A stretch of 39,817 bases of DNA from NCBI GenBank assembly GCA_025929635.1, contig JAICPX010000002.1:1-39817 (forward strand). The letters are read 5' to 3'. Under the pieces are notes generated by a model. The model saw nothing but the letters and a program-made list of their open reading frames with translations. It was not told where the DNA came from and made no database searches. This DNA is from Chitinophagaceae bacterium. GTDB taxonomy: Bacteria > Bacteroidota > Bacteroidia > Chitinophagales > Chitinophagaceae. The position numbers and the translations under genes are program-made. Shown here in pieces: positions 1 to 10,541 of the stretch (the stretch's first letter is position 1; every line of letters starts with the position of its first letter).

Positions 1-342
1 GAAGCCGATGTTGTAGCGCATAAAAAAAGATATGACCTCTATTTACACAAAGCCCATCATGCTGATATGATGATGGCAGAGCTATGGAATTTTGTACAGA
101 CCACCAAAGGATATACTGATAACACCACATTCCTGATCACGACGGATCATGGACGCGGTAACAAAAAAGGAAGCTGGCACAAGCATGGAATGTTTGTCAA
201 TGGGTCGTCAGAAACATGGATTGCAACAATCGGCCCGGGCTCAGGCGTTTTAAAATCGGGTCTAACATCGACGAGATTATATAATAAACAACTTGCAAAT
301 ATGATAGCAATCCTTGCGGGAGAAGCTGCATTTGCCACATGA
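1..342 (+). CDS. Alkaline phosphatase/sulfatase-superfamily protein, C-terminal fragment (5' truncated by window edge)
   Basis: Frame is open from base 1 (EADVVAHKKRYDLYLHKAHHADMMMAEL...) and contains the TTDHGRG metal-site motif; stop TGA at 340-342. Confidence 0.75.
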   Translation, partial: EADVVAHKKRYDLYLHKAHHADMMMAELWNFVQTTKGYTDNTTFLITTDHGRGNKKGSWHKHGMFVNGSSETWIATIGPGSGVLKSGLTSTRLYNKQLANMIAILAGEAAFAT

Positions 343-711
343 CCATGAACAGAGATGTGATAGCATTCCTCCACCCGATCGCCGAAAAGAAGCAAGACGG
401 GTTCCTGCTTCTGACCCTTAGCTAGCTTGGCGGTCAGCCGAAAAAAAATAGTAAAAGGCACCGCAAAGTTGTTAAGCACAATGAAGGCTACTGAGGATAG
501 CTTTACAATACCCATTATTTAGAATCTTCAGGACGACATCGGATAAGGCCGGGGAGTCTGGGATTTTCCGAACAAGTGTTCACGAAAAAGAGAATAATGA
601 CTTTCAATGTCTAAGGAAAATTAATATTAAGTTTTTATTACCTTTTTCGTCATCGCTGTTTTGGGTTTCATAATTGCATACTTTGAACATTCCACAACTA
701 AAGCCAACGTT

Positions 712-1191
712 ATGAATATAGTTTCCATTCAAAACAACCCGGGTCAGCAAGATTATTTATTAAAAGAGGATGATAAAACGGTTCTGAAGCTTCGTTATAA
801 GAATGATCTTCATATTGCGAGGGTGGAAACAGAAAAAGAAAAGAGGGTATTGATAATTGAAGACGAAGGATTGCTTAGAACGCGGTTGGTGCTAAAAAAT
901 GAGTATGGTGTTCGTATTGGTTCATTGAACTATGATAATTTTTCAGCTGCTCATGGTACAGTCGATATTGAGAACACAAAGTATCGTTTTGACCTGAAGC
1001 AGAAAGACTCACTCGAATTACAAGTATATAAGCGGTCACGGAGAAACCTTATTTACAGATGCCAATTATTCATTGGAAATAATAATTCTAAGATCGCATT
1101 GGCTTCGTTGATCATTGCCCTTACATGGTATTTATTTTTGAAGGGAGAGTCACAAGAACAGCATGCGTTCAATGAAGCGATCATTTTGTAA
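712..1191 (+). CDS. Hypothetical protein with a C-terminal hydrophobic segment
   Basis: ORF track opens at a TTG (661); the first ATG is at 712 (MNIVSIQNNPGQQDYLL...). Followed by a hairpin/T-tract. Confidence 0.6.
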   Translation: MNIVSIQNNPGQQDYLLKEDDKTVLKLRYKNDLHIARVETEKEKRVLIIEDEGLLRTRLVLKNEYGVRIGSLNYDNFSAAHGTVDIENTKYRFDLKQKDSLELQVYKRSRRNLIYRCQLFIGNNNSKIALASLIIALTWYLFLKGESQEQHAFNEAIIL

Positions 1192-1210
1192 TTGTCCTGA
1201 TGAATAGCTT

Positions 1211-1239
1211 GATCCTGCTTTTAAGCAGGATTTTTTTAT
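1211..1239 (+). terminator. Rho-independent terminator
   Basis: atcctgctt/aagcaggat hairpin followed by a T-tract, just downstream of the 712-1191 CDS. Confidence 0.75.
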
Positions 1240-1255
1240 TTCCTACCTTTAAATA

Positions 1256-1660
1256 ATGAGGTATTATCCGGTTGTCTTATTTATTGGGATCATTTTTTGC
1301 AGCTGCAAACCTTCGGCTGTTAAGCAAAACTTTTCGGCTGCCGATAGTTTGGTTATTCATTTCAAAGATGAGCAGGCGGCTGTCGTTACCAGGACAGTGC
1401 AGACTGCCGAATCAAAAGCTATAAGACGTATCATTGAGTTCATTGACTCCAAAGAAACAGAATTGTTTAAATGTGGATACGATGGCAAAATGTTTTTTTA
1501 TAACAAAGGCAATCAAATACAGGAGCTGGATTTTAAAATGAAAAATGACAGCTGCCGGCATTTTGCTTTTTTATTGAATGGGAAATTGGTAAGCACCCGC
1601 ATGAGCAATGAAGCGGTAGATTTCCTGGATGCGCTCGAGAGAGGAATGCCTTATTACTAA
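1256..1660 (+). CDS. Hypothetical lipoprotein
   Basis: 134 aa with lipobox-like N-terminus MRYYPVVLFIGIIFCSCKPS. Confidence 0.65.
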   Translation: MRYYPVVLFIGIIFCSCKPSAVKQNFSAADSLVIHFKDEQAAVVTRTVQTAESKAIRRIIEFIDSKETELFKCGYDGKMFFYNKGNQIQELDFKMKNDSCRHFAFLLNGKLVSTRMSNEAVDFLDALERGMPYY

Positions 1661-1668
1661 TATCCTTT

Positions 1669-2718
1669 TCAGTCTCTCCTGGATTCCAACGTAAAACCAA
1701 TTGTCGTTCCCAGCCCCTCCGTGCTTCTTACATGTATGGTTTGGCCATGCGCTTCAATGATGTGTTTGCAAATAGCCAGCCCGAGTCCACTGCCGGTAAT
1801 GTCCCGGCTGCGCCCCCCTTCTGTTCGGTAAAAACGTTCGAAGATCCTCGGTAGATTTTTTTCCGGTATTCCAATCCCATCGTCACTGATCTCAACCAGG
1901 ATGTGTGCTTCATCAACTTTATATATGCTGGCAACAATATGCCCCCCCTGTTTGCTGTATTTAATCGAATTGTCAAGAAGATTGATCAGTAATTGCCTTA
2001 TTTTTTCTTTGTCTGCAAATACTGTCAGCGGGGATTCACAACCTTTCTTTATGCTAAAGCTGATTTGCGGACTTACTGCTTTGATCGATAAACTTTCAAA
2101 AACTTCTTTCACAAAATCCTGTATCACAAAATTTGTCTTGTTTAATACCAGCTCGCCTCTTTCTAATTTTGATATTTCATCAAGATCCTGGATTAGATTA
2201 GAAAGCCGTTCAATGTTCTTTTCTGTATTCTCCAAAAATCGTTTATTGATCTCCGGGTTATTCATGCCCCCGCTTAAAAGACTTTCTACGTAGCCTTGTA
2301 TGGCGAACACAGGTGTTTTGAATTCATGAGAAAGGTTTTGCAAAAACTCCCGGCGAAACTGCTCATTCTGTTTTAACAGGTCCATTTCCTGTTTATTTTC
2401 TTCGGCCCATTGCTCCACATCTTCTCTAACTTCATCAATACTTTTTTGCGGAAGAATGTATTTATAATATGTTTCCTCTTTCTTCGTCGCCTTTGTTTGA
2501 TAAATGAACTTGTAGATCAATTTTATTTTCCGGTAAATAAAACGCTCCAGCACAAAAGAGATGAGCACGTAACTGCCTGCCAAAATAATAATAAATGAAC
2601 CTAATCCCCAGCGCCAATCTTTTTCAATCAGGAAGATCAGCAAACTGATCGGTATCGACAAGATCAGTGCAGTAAAAAAAGAAAGTTGTCGTGGAGAAAT
2701 GTTTTTGGGAGAAAGCAT
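1669..2718 (-). CDS. Two-component sensor histidine kinase
   Basis: HisKA H-box (FLQNLSHEFKTPVFAIQGYVESLL) and HATPase motifs (NLLDNSIKYS, DDGIGIPEKNLPRIFERFYR, GSGLGLAICKHIIEAHG). Two TM stretches follow MLSPKNISPRQ. The ORF-track start (2847) lies in a repeat, so the start is placed at 2718. Confidence 0.92.
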   Translation of the reverse strand: MLSPKNISPRQLSFFTALILSIPISLLIFLIEKDWRWGLGSFIIILAGSYVLISFVLERFIYRKIKLIYKFIYQTKATKKEETYYKYILPQKSIDEVREDVEQWAEENKQEMDLLKQNEQFRREFLQNLSHEFKTPVFAIQGYVESLLSGGMNNPEINKRFLENTEKNIERLSNLIQDLDEISKLERGELVLNKTNFVIQDFVKEVFESLSIKAVSPQISFSIKKGCESPLTVFADKEKIRQLLINLLDNSIKYSKQGGHIVASIYKVDEAHILVEISDDGIGIPEKNLPRIFERFYRTEGGRSRDITGSGLGLAICKHIIEAHGQTIHVRSTEGLGTTIGFTLESRRD

Positions 2719-2741
2719 GGTGCGCAAGTTAGTGGATTCTT

Positions 2742-2848
2742 GATGCTGGATACTGGATGCTGGATGCTGGATCCTCATGTGTGTGCCTAAAAAAAAGTCA
2801 ACCTTATTTAGGCAAGCTCTTAATATCCAGTATCCAGTATCCAGCATC
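2742..2848. repeat. Intergenic palindromic repeat with nested stems
   Basis: Left arm gatgctggatactggatgctggatgctggat (2742-2772) pairs with right arm atatccagtatccagtatccagcatc (2823-2848). Inner arms are tgcctaaa (2783-2790) and tttaggca (2807-2814). Confidence 0.85.
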
Positions 2849-2872
2849 TAATATCTGAATCCCAAAGACGCC

Positions 2873-3550
2873 TCACAACTCAAACTTATACCCAACACCC
2901 TTTACAGTGGTGATGCAATCAACGCCGAGCTTCTGACGGATTTTACGGATGTGAACATCAATGGTCCGGTCACCAACGATCACCTCTGCTCCCCACACCT
3001 GGCTTAAGATCTCATTTCTAACAAATACTCTTCCCGGTTTTGAAGCAAGAAGGTATAACAATTCAAATTCTTTCTTTGCCAGCATTATGTCTTTACCATG
3101 ATATTGGACAAGAAATTTTTCCGGGTCAATCACCAGTCCATTCACAGCTATCACCTTCACCTCGGTCTTATTTAACCGGCGAAACAGTGAACTTACCTTG
3201 CTGAGAAAAACTTTCGGACTTATTGGTTTATTGATATAATCATCGGCGCCGGTTTCCAACCCTCTTATTTGTGTGCTTTCGTCACTTAATGCGGTAAGGA
3301 AAAGTATCAATGTACTTTTAAAAGCAGGAAGCAGCCGGAGTATTTCGCATACTTCAACCCCATTTTTCTTCGGCATCATGATGTCGAGTACGATCAGGTC
3401 GGGATTAAACATTTTTGCCTTTTCGATCGCCTCGTCGCCATCCTTTGCCGTCACCACCTGGTATCCCTCTTTGACCAGGTTATACTTAAGGATCTCAAGT
3501 ATATCCGGCTCATCGTCGGCAATTAACACCTTTCGGCTTCTGATATCCAT
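2873..3550 (-). CDS. OmpR/PhoB-family response regulator
   Basis: Receiver domain (KVLIADDEPDILEILKYNLVKEGY, DLIVLDIMMPKKNG) plus winged-helix DNA-binding domain (VWGAEVIVGDRTIDVHIRKIRQKLG...VKGVGYKFE). Confidence 0.93.
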   Translation of the reverse strand: MDIRSRKVLIADDEPDILEILKYNLVKEGYQVVTAKDGDEAIEKAKMFNPDLIVLDIMMPKKNGVEVCEILRLLPAFKSTLILFLTALSDESTQIRGLETGADDYINKPISPKVFLSKVSSLFRRLNKTEVKVIAVNGLVIDPEKFLVQYHGKDIMLAKKEFELLYLLASKPGRVFVRNEILSQVWGAEVIVGDRTIDVHIRKIRQKLGVDCITTVKGVGYKFEL

Positions 3551-3572
3551 CCAATTAGTTTGAAAATTTCCG

Positions 3573-3580
3573 CAAACCTA
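3573..3580 (-). promoter_or_regulatory. Candidate Bacteroidota -7 box TAGGTTTG for the response regulator
   Basis: Plus-strand caaaccta = TANNTTTG on minus, 23 bp upstream of the start; no clear -33 element. Confidence 0.4.
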
Positions 3581-3752
3581 ACAGAAATTGCTCTTTACCA
3601 GGCACCGCACGCCGCTCATAACACAGACTTAATGAAAAATTAATAAAAGAGGCTTAATTCACAGATTATGAATAATTTTAACACGCCATTGACCGCGATC
3701 GGCCCGGTAAGGCAGTCTGGGAACGTATTCGTACCATTTAAAAATGATGATT

Positions 3753-3760
3753 TATTTTTG
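3753..3760 (+). promoter_or_regulatory. Candidate -7 box TATTTTTG
   Basis: TANNTTTG 12 bp before ATG 3773. Confidence 0.35.
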
Positions 3761-3772
3761 TAAACCATCCTT

Positions 3773-6016
3773 ATGATAGCAATTCGACAATATTCTATAC
3801 TACTGTGTGTTTTTCTTTTTGCCTCGTTAACTTCTCTTGCCCAAAATCCAAGAGATCCGAACCTTAAACCTAATCGCAACAGGGAATTATTTCATGATTA
3901 CGTTGATTCAGAACAGAAAAAAGCGCTGACCTCCGACGGCAAAGATGATAAGCTATTTACTCCCTCAGCAAACGAAGAAACGAATATCCAGATCACCAAT
4001 GCCCTCATTGGCAAAGTAAATGATTTGCAGAAAAAGATCGAAAAAGATTCTACCATCAGTGGTCAGGCGAAAGTGCTATATATCCGCGGCATGGAAAGAT
4101 TGCTAAAGGACTTTAACGCAGGATGGCGGACAAATCGTTTTGTAGCTACACGATTGCCCGAAGTACTTGACAGCTATGCAAAATGTATGGAGCTCGATAT
4201 TAAAAAGATGAGTATTGAAAATTATATTGAACAAATACATTATCATGTCGCCCGCCCATTACTTGATTGCACTGCATTTGAAAAGAACCCGGGGTATAAG
4301 ACATCACGGTATGTCATTATAAGAAAATTTTGCTTGTTGCACCCCGAACAGATATTTGCAACAATGCTGAATGCGCTTACCCATTATCCTGAAGTTCCTT
4401 TTGCAGACAGCATGATCATCGCTGCCGGTCATCTTTATCCAAAACAATTGTATGATTATGCAGCAGCGTCCAATGTTTTAGGCAAGCGAATAAAAACAAT
4501 TAAGGACCCGTTAGTGCAGGCGGTCACAAAAATGACCTCCAGCGGAGGCAGTGGCCAGTTGTATTTTCCTTTTCTTGACAATATTGTAAAAGGTAAAATG
4601 ACCTTGTCGGAAATTGATGCTGTGAGAAATGATTCTGTTCAATATTATAAGCTACTTGTAAAGACACATCTGGATTACAGGGAAAGGATCCTGAACAAGG
4701 ACACGGCATTTGAATTTGAGTCACTGACGGATATGATGGAAAGAAAATCGAGACAGGTTTTTGTAAATACAATAAATGCTCTGCATGACGAACCCGATGC
4801 TTTCCGGTTCCGGATCATTCAATCATTGAATGCCCAGGAACTTTATTATCTCGCCGTGTTAAATGACGGTGAGATTTATACATCAAGTTTTACTAAAGGC
4901 GTATTTCCTTTAATGATGAGCAGGGCCGGTAACCGTGGTGATTCTGTGCTTAAGCTCGTGATGTTTGATAAGTACCGCAAGTTTATCAAAATGGCCGCCG
5001 GGTATAACAAGCTAAGCAATTTCCTTAGCTCATTCCCGAACCAGGAAAATGCAAGCGATCTCATGAGAGCCTTTGTCGGCAACCTGGAGAAAACAGGAAG
5101 TCTTGAGGATGGTGTTGATGTTGCTGATTCGTACGCAAGCATCGTGGAAACAATGAAACCGCTTTCTGAAGAAATGCTCGTGAATGTAATGGTCAATCAT
5201 CAAAGAAATGTTGCTCGGAATAACAAGAAAGGAATGGAGATATACCGGATACTCGAAACACTTTTCCTTTCTGCGGATACGACAAAGAACATTAACCTGA
5301 CGAAGGAGCTGGGAGTGCCACCGGTGTATAATATTCCTTATGTAAATCTTGCAAATGACAGCAATCGCGTTGTGCTCCAGGTATTTTTTTATGGAGAGAA
5401 ATCCGATATGGGAATATTCAATGAATTTGTGGGGGCATTCAGAAATTCCAACTGGAAAATGAACAGCAATGATAAATGGGTAAGTTTTCATTCCGTAAAA
5501 GGTAAACCTGTTTCAATTTATGCAAACAGGGCGTTACCACAGGAAACGGGTGAAGACGAGAAAGCTCAAAAAGAGCTATGCAGTTACCTCACAAGAAATA
5601 ATATTTACCCGACTGTTACCATTCATCGCGGTCATAGCTATACTGCAGACTATACCATCAATCAGATGTTCGCAACGTCAAAGATCGTTTTTCTTGGCTC
5701 GTGCGGCGGGTATCATCTCATTCATGATGTGCTGGCGAAAGCTTCTGATGCCCATATTATTGCTTCAAAGCAAATAGGCAGAACAGTTATCAATCAACCC
5801 TTCATTGAACTGTTGACTGAAAAAGCAAGGGCCGGTAGTGGTATTGACTGGATCCCATTCTGGAAAGAATTCAGGAAGAAAGCGAACAATGTTCCCGAGT
5901 TTGATGATTATATCCCCCCGTATAAGAACCTTGGTGCTATTTTTATCAAAGCTTATAAAATAGCAATGGGTGAAACGGAACCTGACCTGGCGGTAATAAC
6001 CCCCGCGGGCCAATAA
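3773..6016 (+). CDS. Secreted protein of unknown function with possible caspase-like (clan CD) C-terminal domain
   Basis: 747 aa; signal peptide MIAIRQYSILLCVFLFASLTSLAQ; C-terminal beta-strand-like segments ending TVTIHRGHSY and KIVFLGSCGGY. Confidence 0.8.
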   Translation: MIAIRQYSILLCVFLFASLTSLAQNPRDPNLKPNRNRELFHDYVDSEQKKALTSDGKDDKLFTPSANEETNIQITNALIGKVNDLQKKIEKDSTISGQAKVLYIRGMERLLKDFNAGWRTNRFVATRLPEVLDSYAKCMELDIKKMSIENYIEQIHYHVARPLLDCTAFEKNPGYKTSRYVIIRKFCLLHPEQIFATMLNALTHYPEVPFADSMIIAAGHLYPKQLYDYAAASNVLGKRIKTIKDPLVQAVTKMTSSGGSGQLYFPFLDNIVKGKMTLSEIDAVRNDSVQYYKLLVKTHLDYRERILNKDTAFEFESLTDMMERKSRQVFVNTINALHDEPDAFRFRIIQSLNAQELYYLAVLNDGEIYTSSFTKGVFPLMMSRAGNRGDSVLKLVMFDKYRKFIKMAAGYNKLSNFLSSFPNQENASDLMRAFVGNLEKTGSLEDGVDVADSYASIVETMKPLSEEMLVNVMVNHQRNVARNNKKGMEIYRILETLFLSADTTKNINLTKELGVPPVYNIPYVNLANDSNRVVLQVFFYGEKSDMGIFNEFVGAFRNSNWKMNSNDKWVSFHSVKGKPVSIYANRALPQETGEDEKAQKELCSYLTRNNIYPTVTIHRGHSYTADYTINQMFATSKIVFLGSCGGYHLIHDVLAKASDAHIIASKQIGRTVINQPFIELLTEKARAGSGIDWIPFWKEFRKKANNVPEFDDYIPPYKNLGAIFIKAYKIAMGETEPDLAVITPAGQ

Positions 6017-6025
6017 ATTAAAGGT

Positions 6026-6096
6026 TAAATTGTTTAATTGCTTAATTGCTTTTGCGAAACTTCCGATTTAAGTGAAGATGACAATTTAACAATTTA
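6026..6096. repeat. AT-rich inverted repeat
   Basis: taaattgtttaattg (6026-6040) versus caatttaacaattta (6082-6096); 14/15 positions pair. Confidence 0.6.
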
Positions 6097-6155
6097 GCAA
6101 TGCAATAGAAATTCAGTTCTCTGATGAATGGTATCTTCATTCTTGTTCTTCTTTT

Positions 6156-6163
6156 TACATTTG
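6156..6163 (+). promoter_or_regulatory. Candidate -7 box TACATTTG
   Basis: TANNTTTG about 10 bp before ATG 6174. Confidence 0.35.
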
Positions 6164-6173
6164 TTGTTTGTAA

Positions 6174-7979
6174 ATGGCTACCGGTATCAATAAAAAATTT
6201 TTTGATTTTGATCTTCTGAAAAGAGTACTGCGCTTTGCAGCACCGTATAAAAGAAGGTTCTATTGGTCGATAGCCCTGGCGATCATTCTTGCCGCTTTTA
6301 CGCCTGTTCGTCCCATACTTATTCAGCTAACGGTTGATAACTATATTGCCGGGGACAAAACGGCAACTTTCTTTAATGGGCTTTCAATTACTGAAATGCT
6401 GGTGCTGATCACTATTATCCAGATCCTTTTTCTTTTTCTTGAAACAACCCTTCGTTTTTATTTTTCTTACATCACCGCGTGGTTAGGCCAAAATGTGGTG
6501 AAAGATCTTCGTGTAAAAGTGTATAAAAAGGTTCTTTCATTAAATCTTTCTCAATTTGATAAGACCCCGATTGGAACATTAACAACAAGGACAGTGGACG
6601 ATATCGAAAGGATCAATGATGTATTTGCCGACGGGTTGATACCCATCATTGCCGACCTGCTTTCCATCATCTGCGTACTGGGTTATATGTTTTGGGCTGA
6701 TGCGAAACTGACATTGATCGCCCTGGTACCTTTCCCGGTTCTGATCATTGCAACTTATTATTTTAAAGAAAGTGTAAACAAATCATTTCACAGGGTAAGA
6801 AATGCAGTGGCACATTTAAACGCTTTTGTGCAGGAGCATATAACAGGCATGCAGGTGGTGCAGGCATTTGCTGCGGAAGACAGGGAGTTTGAAAAATTCA
6901 AGGCGATAAATAAAGAACACCGGAATGCCAATATCCATGCGATTTGGGCGTATTCGATCTTTTTTCCCATTGTTGAAATTGTGTTGGCTACCTCGATCGG
7001 TTTGCTTGTCTGGCAAACATCACACGAAGCTTTACAGCTTGAGCGCAGCCAGCAGGGAACATTAATGGCATTCATTCTTTGCCTGAATTTGATATTCCGT
7101 CCATTGAGGGTGATCGCAGATAAATTCAATGTACTGCAAATGGGCATGGTAGCAAGTGAAAGAGTTTTCAAGGTGTTGGACAATGATGATCACTTACAGC
7201 CTTCGCCGGCTGATGCACACAAGCCCCTCCATGTAAAAGGTAAGATCGGCTTTGAAAAGGTGTTGTTTGAATACACACCGGGTGTTCCGGTTTTAAAGGA
7301 TGTTTCTTTCCAGGTCGCCCCCGGAGAAACAATAGCTATCGTTGGACATACCGGGAGCGGCAAAACAACCATTATAAGTTTATTGAATCGCTTATATCAT
7401 ATACAAAGCGGCCAGATAAAGATCGATGATGTAAATATTGAGAAATACGATACTGACACGCTCCGGAAGAATATTGGTGTTGTGTTGCAGGATGTGTTCC
7501 TTTTCTCAGGTTCTATCATTGACAACATTACATTACGCAATAGTGAAATACCAAGAGAAAAAGTAATTGAGGCGGCAAAGCTGATCGGCATGCATGATTT
7601 TATCATGATGCTGCCAGGTAATTATGATTTCAATGTAATGGAAAGAGGCGCTACGCTTTCTTTAGGACAACGTCAATTGCTTTCCTTTATCAGGGCATTG
7701 CTTTACAATCCATCCATCCTTATTCTTGATGAAGCCACTTCTTCCGTAGACACAGAAAGTGAAATGATGATACAAAATGCGATCGATAAATTAATAACAG
7801 GAAGAACCTCCATTGTGATCGCCCACCGCCTTTCTACTATCCGTAAAGCAAGTAAGATAATAGTACTGGAGAAAGGAGAAGTAAAAGAAATCGGAACTCA
7901 CGATGAACTGATCACGAGAGATGGGTACTATCAAAAGCTTTACCAGTTGCAGTTCGAAAAACATAAGTCAGTTGCATAA
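6174..7979 (+). CDS. ABC transporter, fused permease/ATPase (MsbA-like exporter)
   Basis: 601 aa; N-terminal TM region, Walker A GHTGSGKTT, signature LSLGQRQL, Walker B ILILDEATSSVD, H-loop IVIAHRLSTI. Confidence 0.95.
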   Translation: MATGINKKFFDFDLLKRVLRFAAPYKRRFYWSIALAIILAAFTPVRPILIQLTVDNYIAGDKTATFFNGLSITEMLVLITIIQILFLFLETTLRFYFSYITAWLGQNVVKDLRVKVYKKVLSLNLSQFDKTPIGTLTTRTVDDIERINDVFADGLIPIIADLLSIICVLGYMFWADAKLTLIALVPFPVLIIATYYFKESVNKSFHRVRNAVAHLNAFVQEHITGMQVVQAFAAEDREFEKFKAINKEHRNANIHAIWAYSIFFPIVEIVLATSIGLLVWQTSHEALQLERSQQGTLMAFILCLNLIFRPLRVIADKFNVLQMGMVASERVFKVLDNDDHLQPSPADAHKPLHVKGKIGFEKVLFEYTPGVPVLKDVSFQVAPGETIAIVGHTGSGKTTIISLLNRLYHIQSGQIKIDDVNIEKYDTDTLRKNIGVVLQDVFLFSGSIIDNITLRNSEIPREKVIEAAKLIGMHDFIMMLPGNYDFNVMERGATLSLGQRQLLSFIRALLYNPSILILDEATSSVDTESEMMIQNAIDKLITGRTSIVIAHRLSTIRKASKIIVLEKGEVKEIGTHDELITRDGYYQKLYQLQFEKHKSVA

Positions 7980-7996
7980 GTTGTAACTTGTCGTTG

Positions 7997-8908
7997 ATGA
8001 CTTACAGGTTGTTGATCATATTTCTTTTATTCACTGCATTTCTATCCCCGGTAAAAGATCCATTTATTGTTGTGCTTGGTATTGCGCAGGATGCGGGCTA
8101 CCCCCAAATCGCCTGCGATAAAGATTGTTGCAAAAAATATTGGGATAAAAGAATTCCCCAACAACGAGTCTCTTGTCTTGCCCTGTTCGATCCGGCTACA
8201 AACCAGCAATGGTTATTTGATGCCACACCTGATCTGACCGGGCAATTGCATGAAGCAGATAAGATCCAAAAAGGAGTCTTATCAGGTATATTTCTTACAC
8301 ATGCGCATGTTGGGCATTATTCAGGTTTAATGTATTTGGGCAGAGAAGCATTAAATGCAAAAGAGATTCCCGTGTATGTCATGCCCCGGATGCATGATTA
8401 TTTAAAAACAAACGGGCCATGGCGCCAGCTGGTCGAGATAAAAAACATTCAGCTTGAAAAATTGAAAGCAGATAGTGCAATCAAGTTGACAGATAAAATT
8501 TCAGTAACACCATTACTTGTTCCTCACCGTGATGAATTCTCTGAAACTGTTGGATTCTCAATTAAAGTGGGGGGCAAATCGGTGCTTTTTATTCCTGATA
8601 TTGACAAATGGCAAAAATGGGATAGGGATATAAAGCAATTGGTAAAACAACACGATCACCTGTTTCTTGATGGTACATTTTACAAAGACGGTGAACTGCC
8701 GGGTAGAAATATGAGTGAAGTGCCTCACCCTTTTGTGCAGGAATCAATTGAACTTTTTAATGCCTTACCTGCAATGGAAAAACAAAAGATTTTCTTTATC
8801 CATTTTAATCACACAAATCCACTGATCGACCAGACCTCAAACGAATATAAAGAAGTGAGAAGCAAAGGATTTAACATTGCTTCGGCGGGCATGCAAATCA
8901 CGCTTTGA
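7997..8908 (+). CDS. MBL-fold metallohydrolase, PqqB-like
   Basis: VLGIAQDAGYPQIACDKDCC N-terminal motif typical of PqqB-like proteins; THAHVGHYSGL metal-site segment. ORF track opens at a TTG (7988); ATG at 7997. Confidence 0.8.
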   Translation: MTYRLLIIFLLFTAFLSPVKDPFIVVLGIAQDAGYPQIACDKDCCKKYWDKRIPQQRVSCLALFDPATNQQWLFDATPDLTGQLHEADKIQKGVLSGIFLTHAHVGHYSGLMYLGREALNAKEIPVYVMPRMHDYLKTNGPWRQLVEIKNIQLEKLKADSAIKLTDKISVTPLLVPHRDEFSETVGFSIKVGGKSVLFIPDIDKWQKWDRDIKQLVKQHDHLFLDGTFYKDGELPGRNMSEVPHPFVQESIELFNALPAMEKQKIFFIHFNHTNPLIDQTSNEYKEVRSKGFNIASAGMQITL

Positions 8909-8980
8909 TATAGCTTGAAATTCAATTCCGTTTTTTTGTTCAGGCTTCTTCATTTTCAAGGTTTTTTACACGTGCCCCCT

Positions 8981-8988
8981 TATCTTTG
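8981..8988 (+). promoter_or_regulatory. Candidate atp operon promoter -7 box TATCTTTG
   Basis: TATCTTTGCGCC matches the Bacteroidota TAnnTTTG consensus just upstream of atpB. Confidence 0.55.
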
Positions 8989-9002
8989 CGCCAAATTTCA
9001 GG

Positions 9003-10462
<1,460 letters not shown>

Positions 10463-10541
10463 GCACATTACTGCATCCAAAGCACAGGGCGGCGGGTGCG
10501 GTAATTTGAAATTTGGAATTTAGAAACTTGAAATTTTTGAT

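Noticed and set aside
330-480. Possible frameshift at the end of the phosphatase fragment (an alternative frame reads ...IAFLHPIAEKK...)
   Set aside because: Only weak resemblance to expected C-termini; cannot be supported without homolog alignment.
147-515. 122-aa minus-strand ORF overlapping the phosphatase fragment end
   Set aside because: Mostly antisense to the 1-342 CDS; no recognisable motif.
2719-2847. N-terminal 43 residues of the ORF-track histidine kinase
   Set aside because: Encoded by the palindromic repeat and upstream of the first credible start at 2718.
5030-5491. 153-aa minus-strand ORF
   Set aside because: Antisense to the well-supported 3773-6016 CDS, composition typical of a shadow ORF, no domain or promoter.
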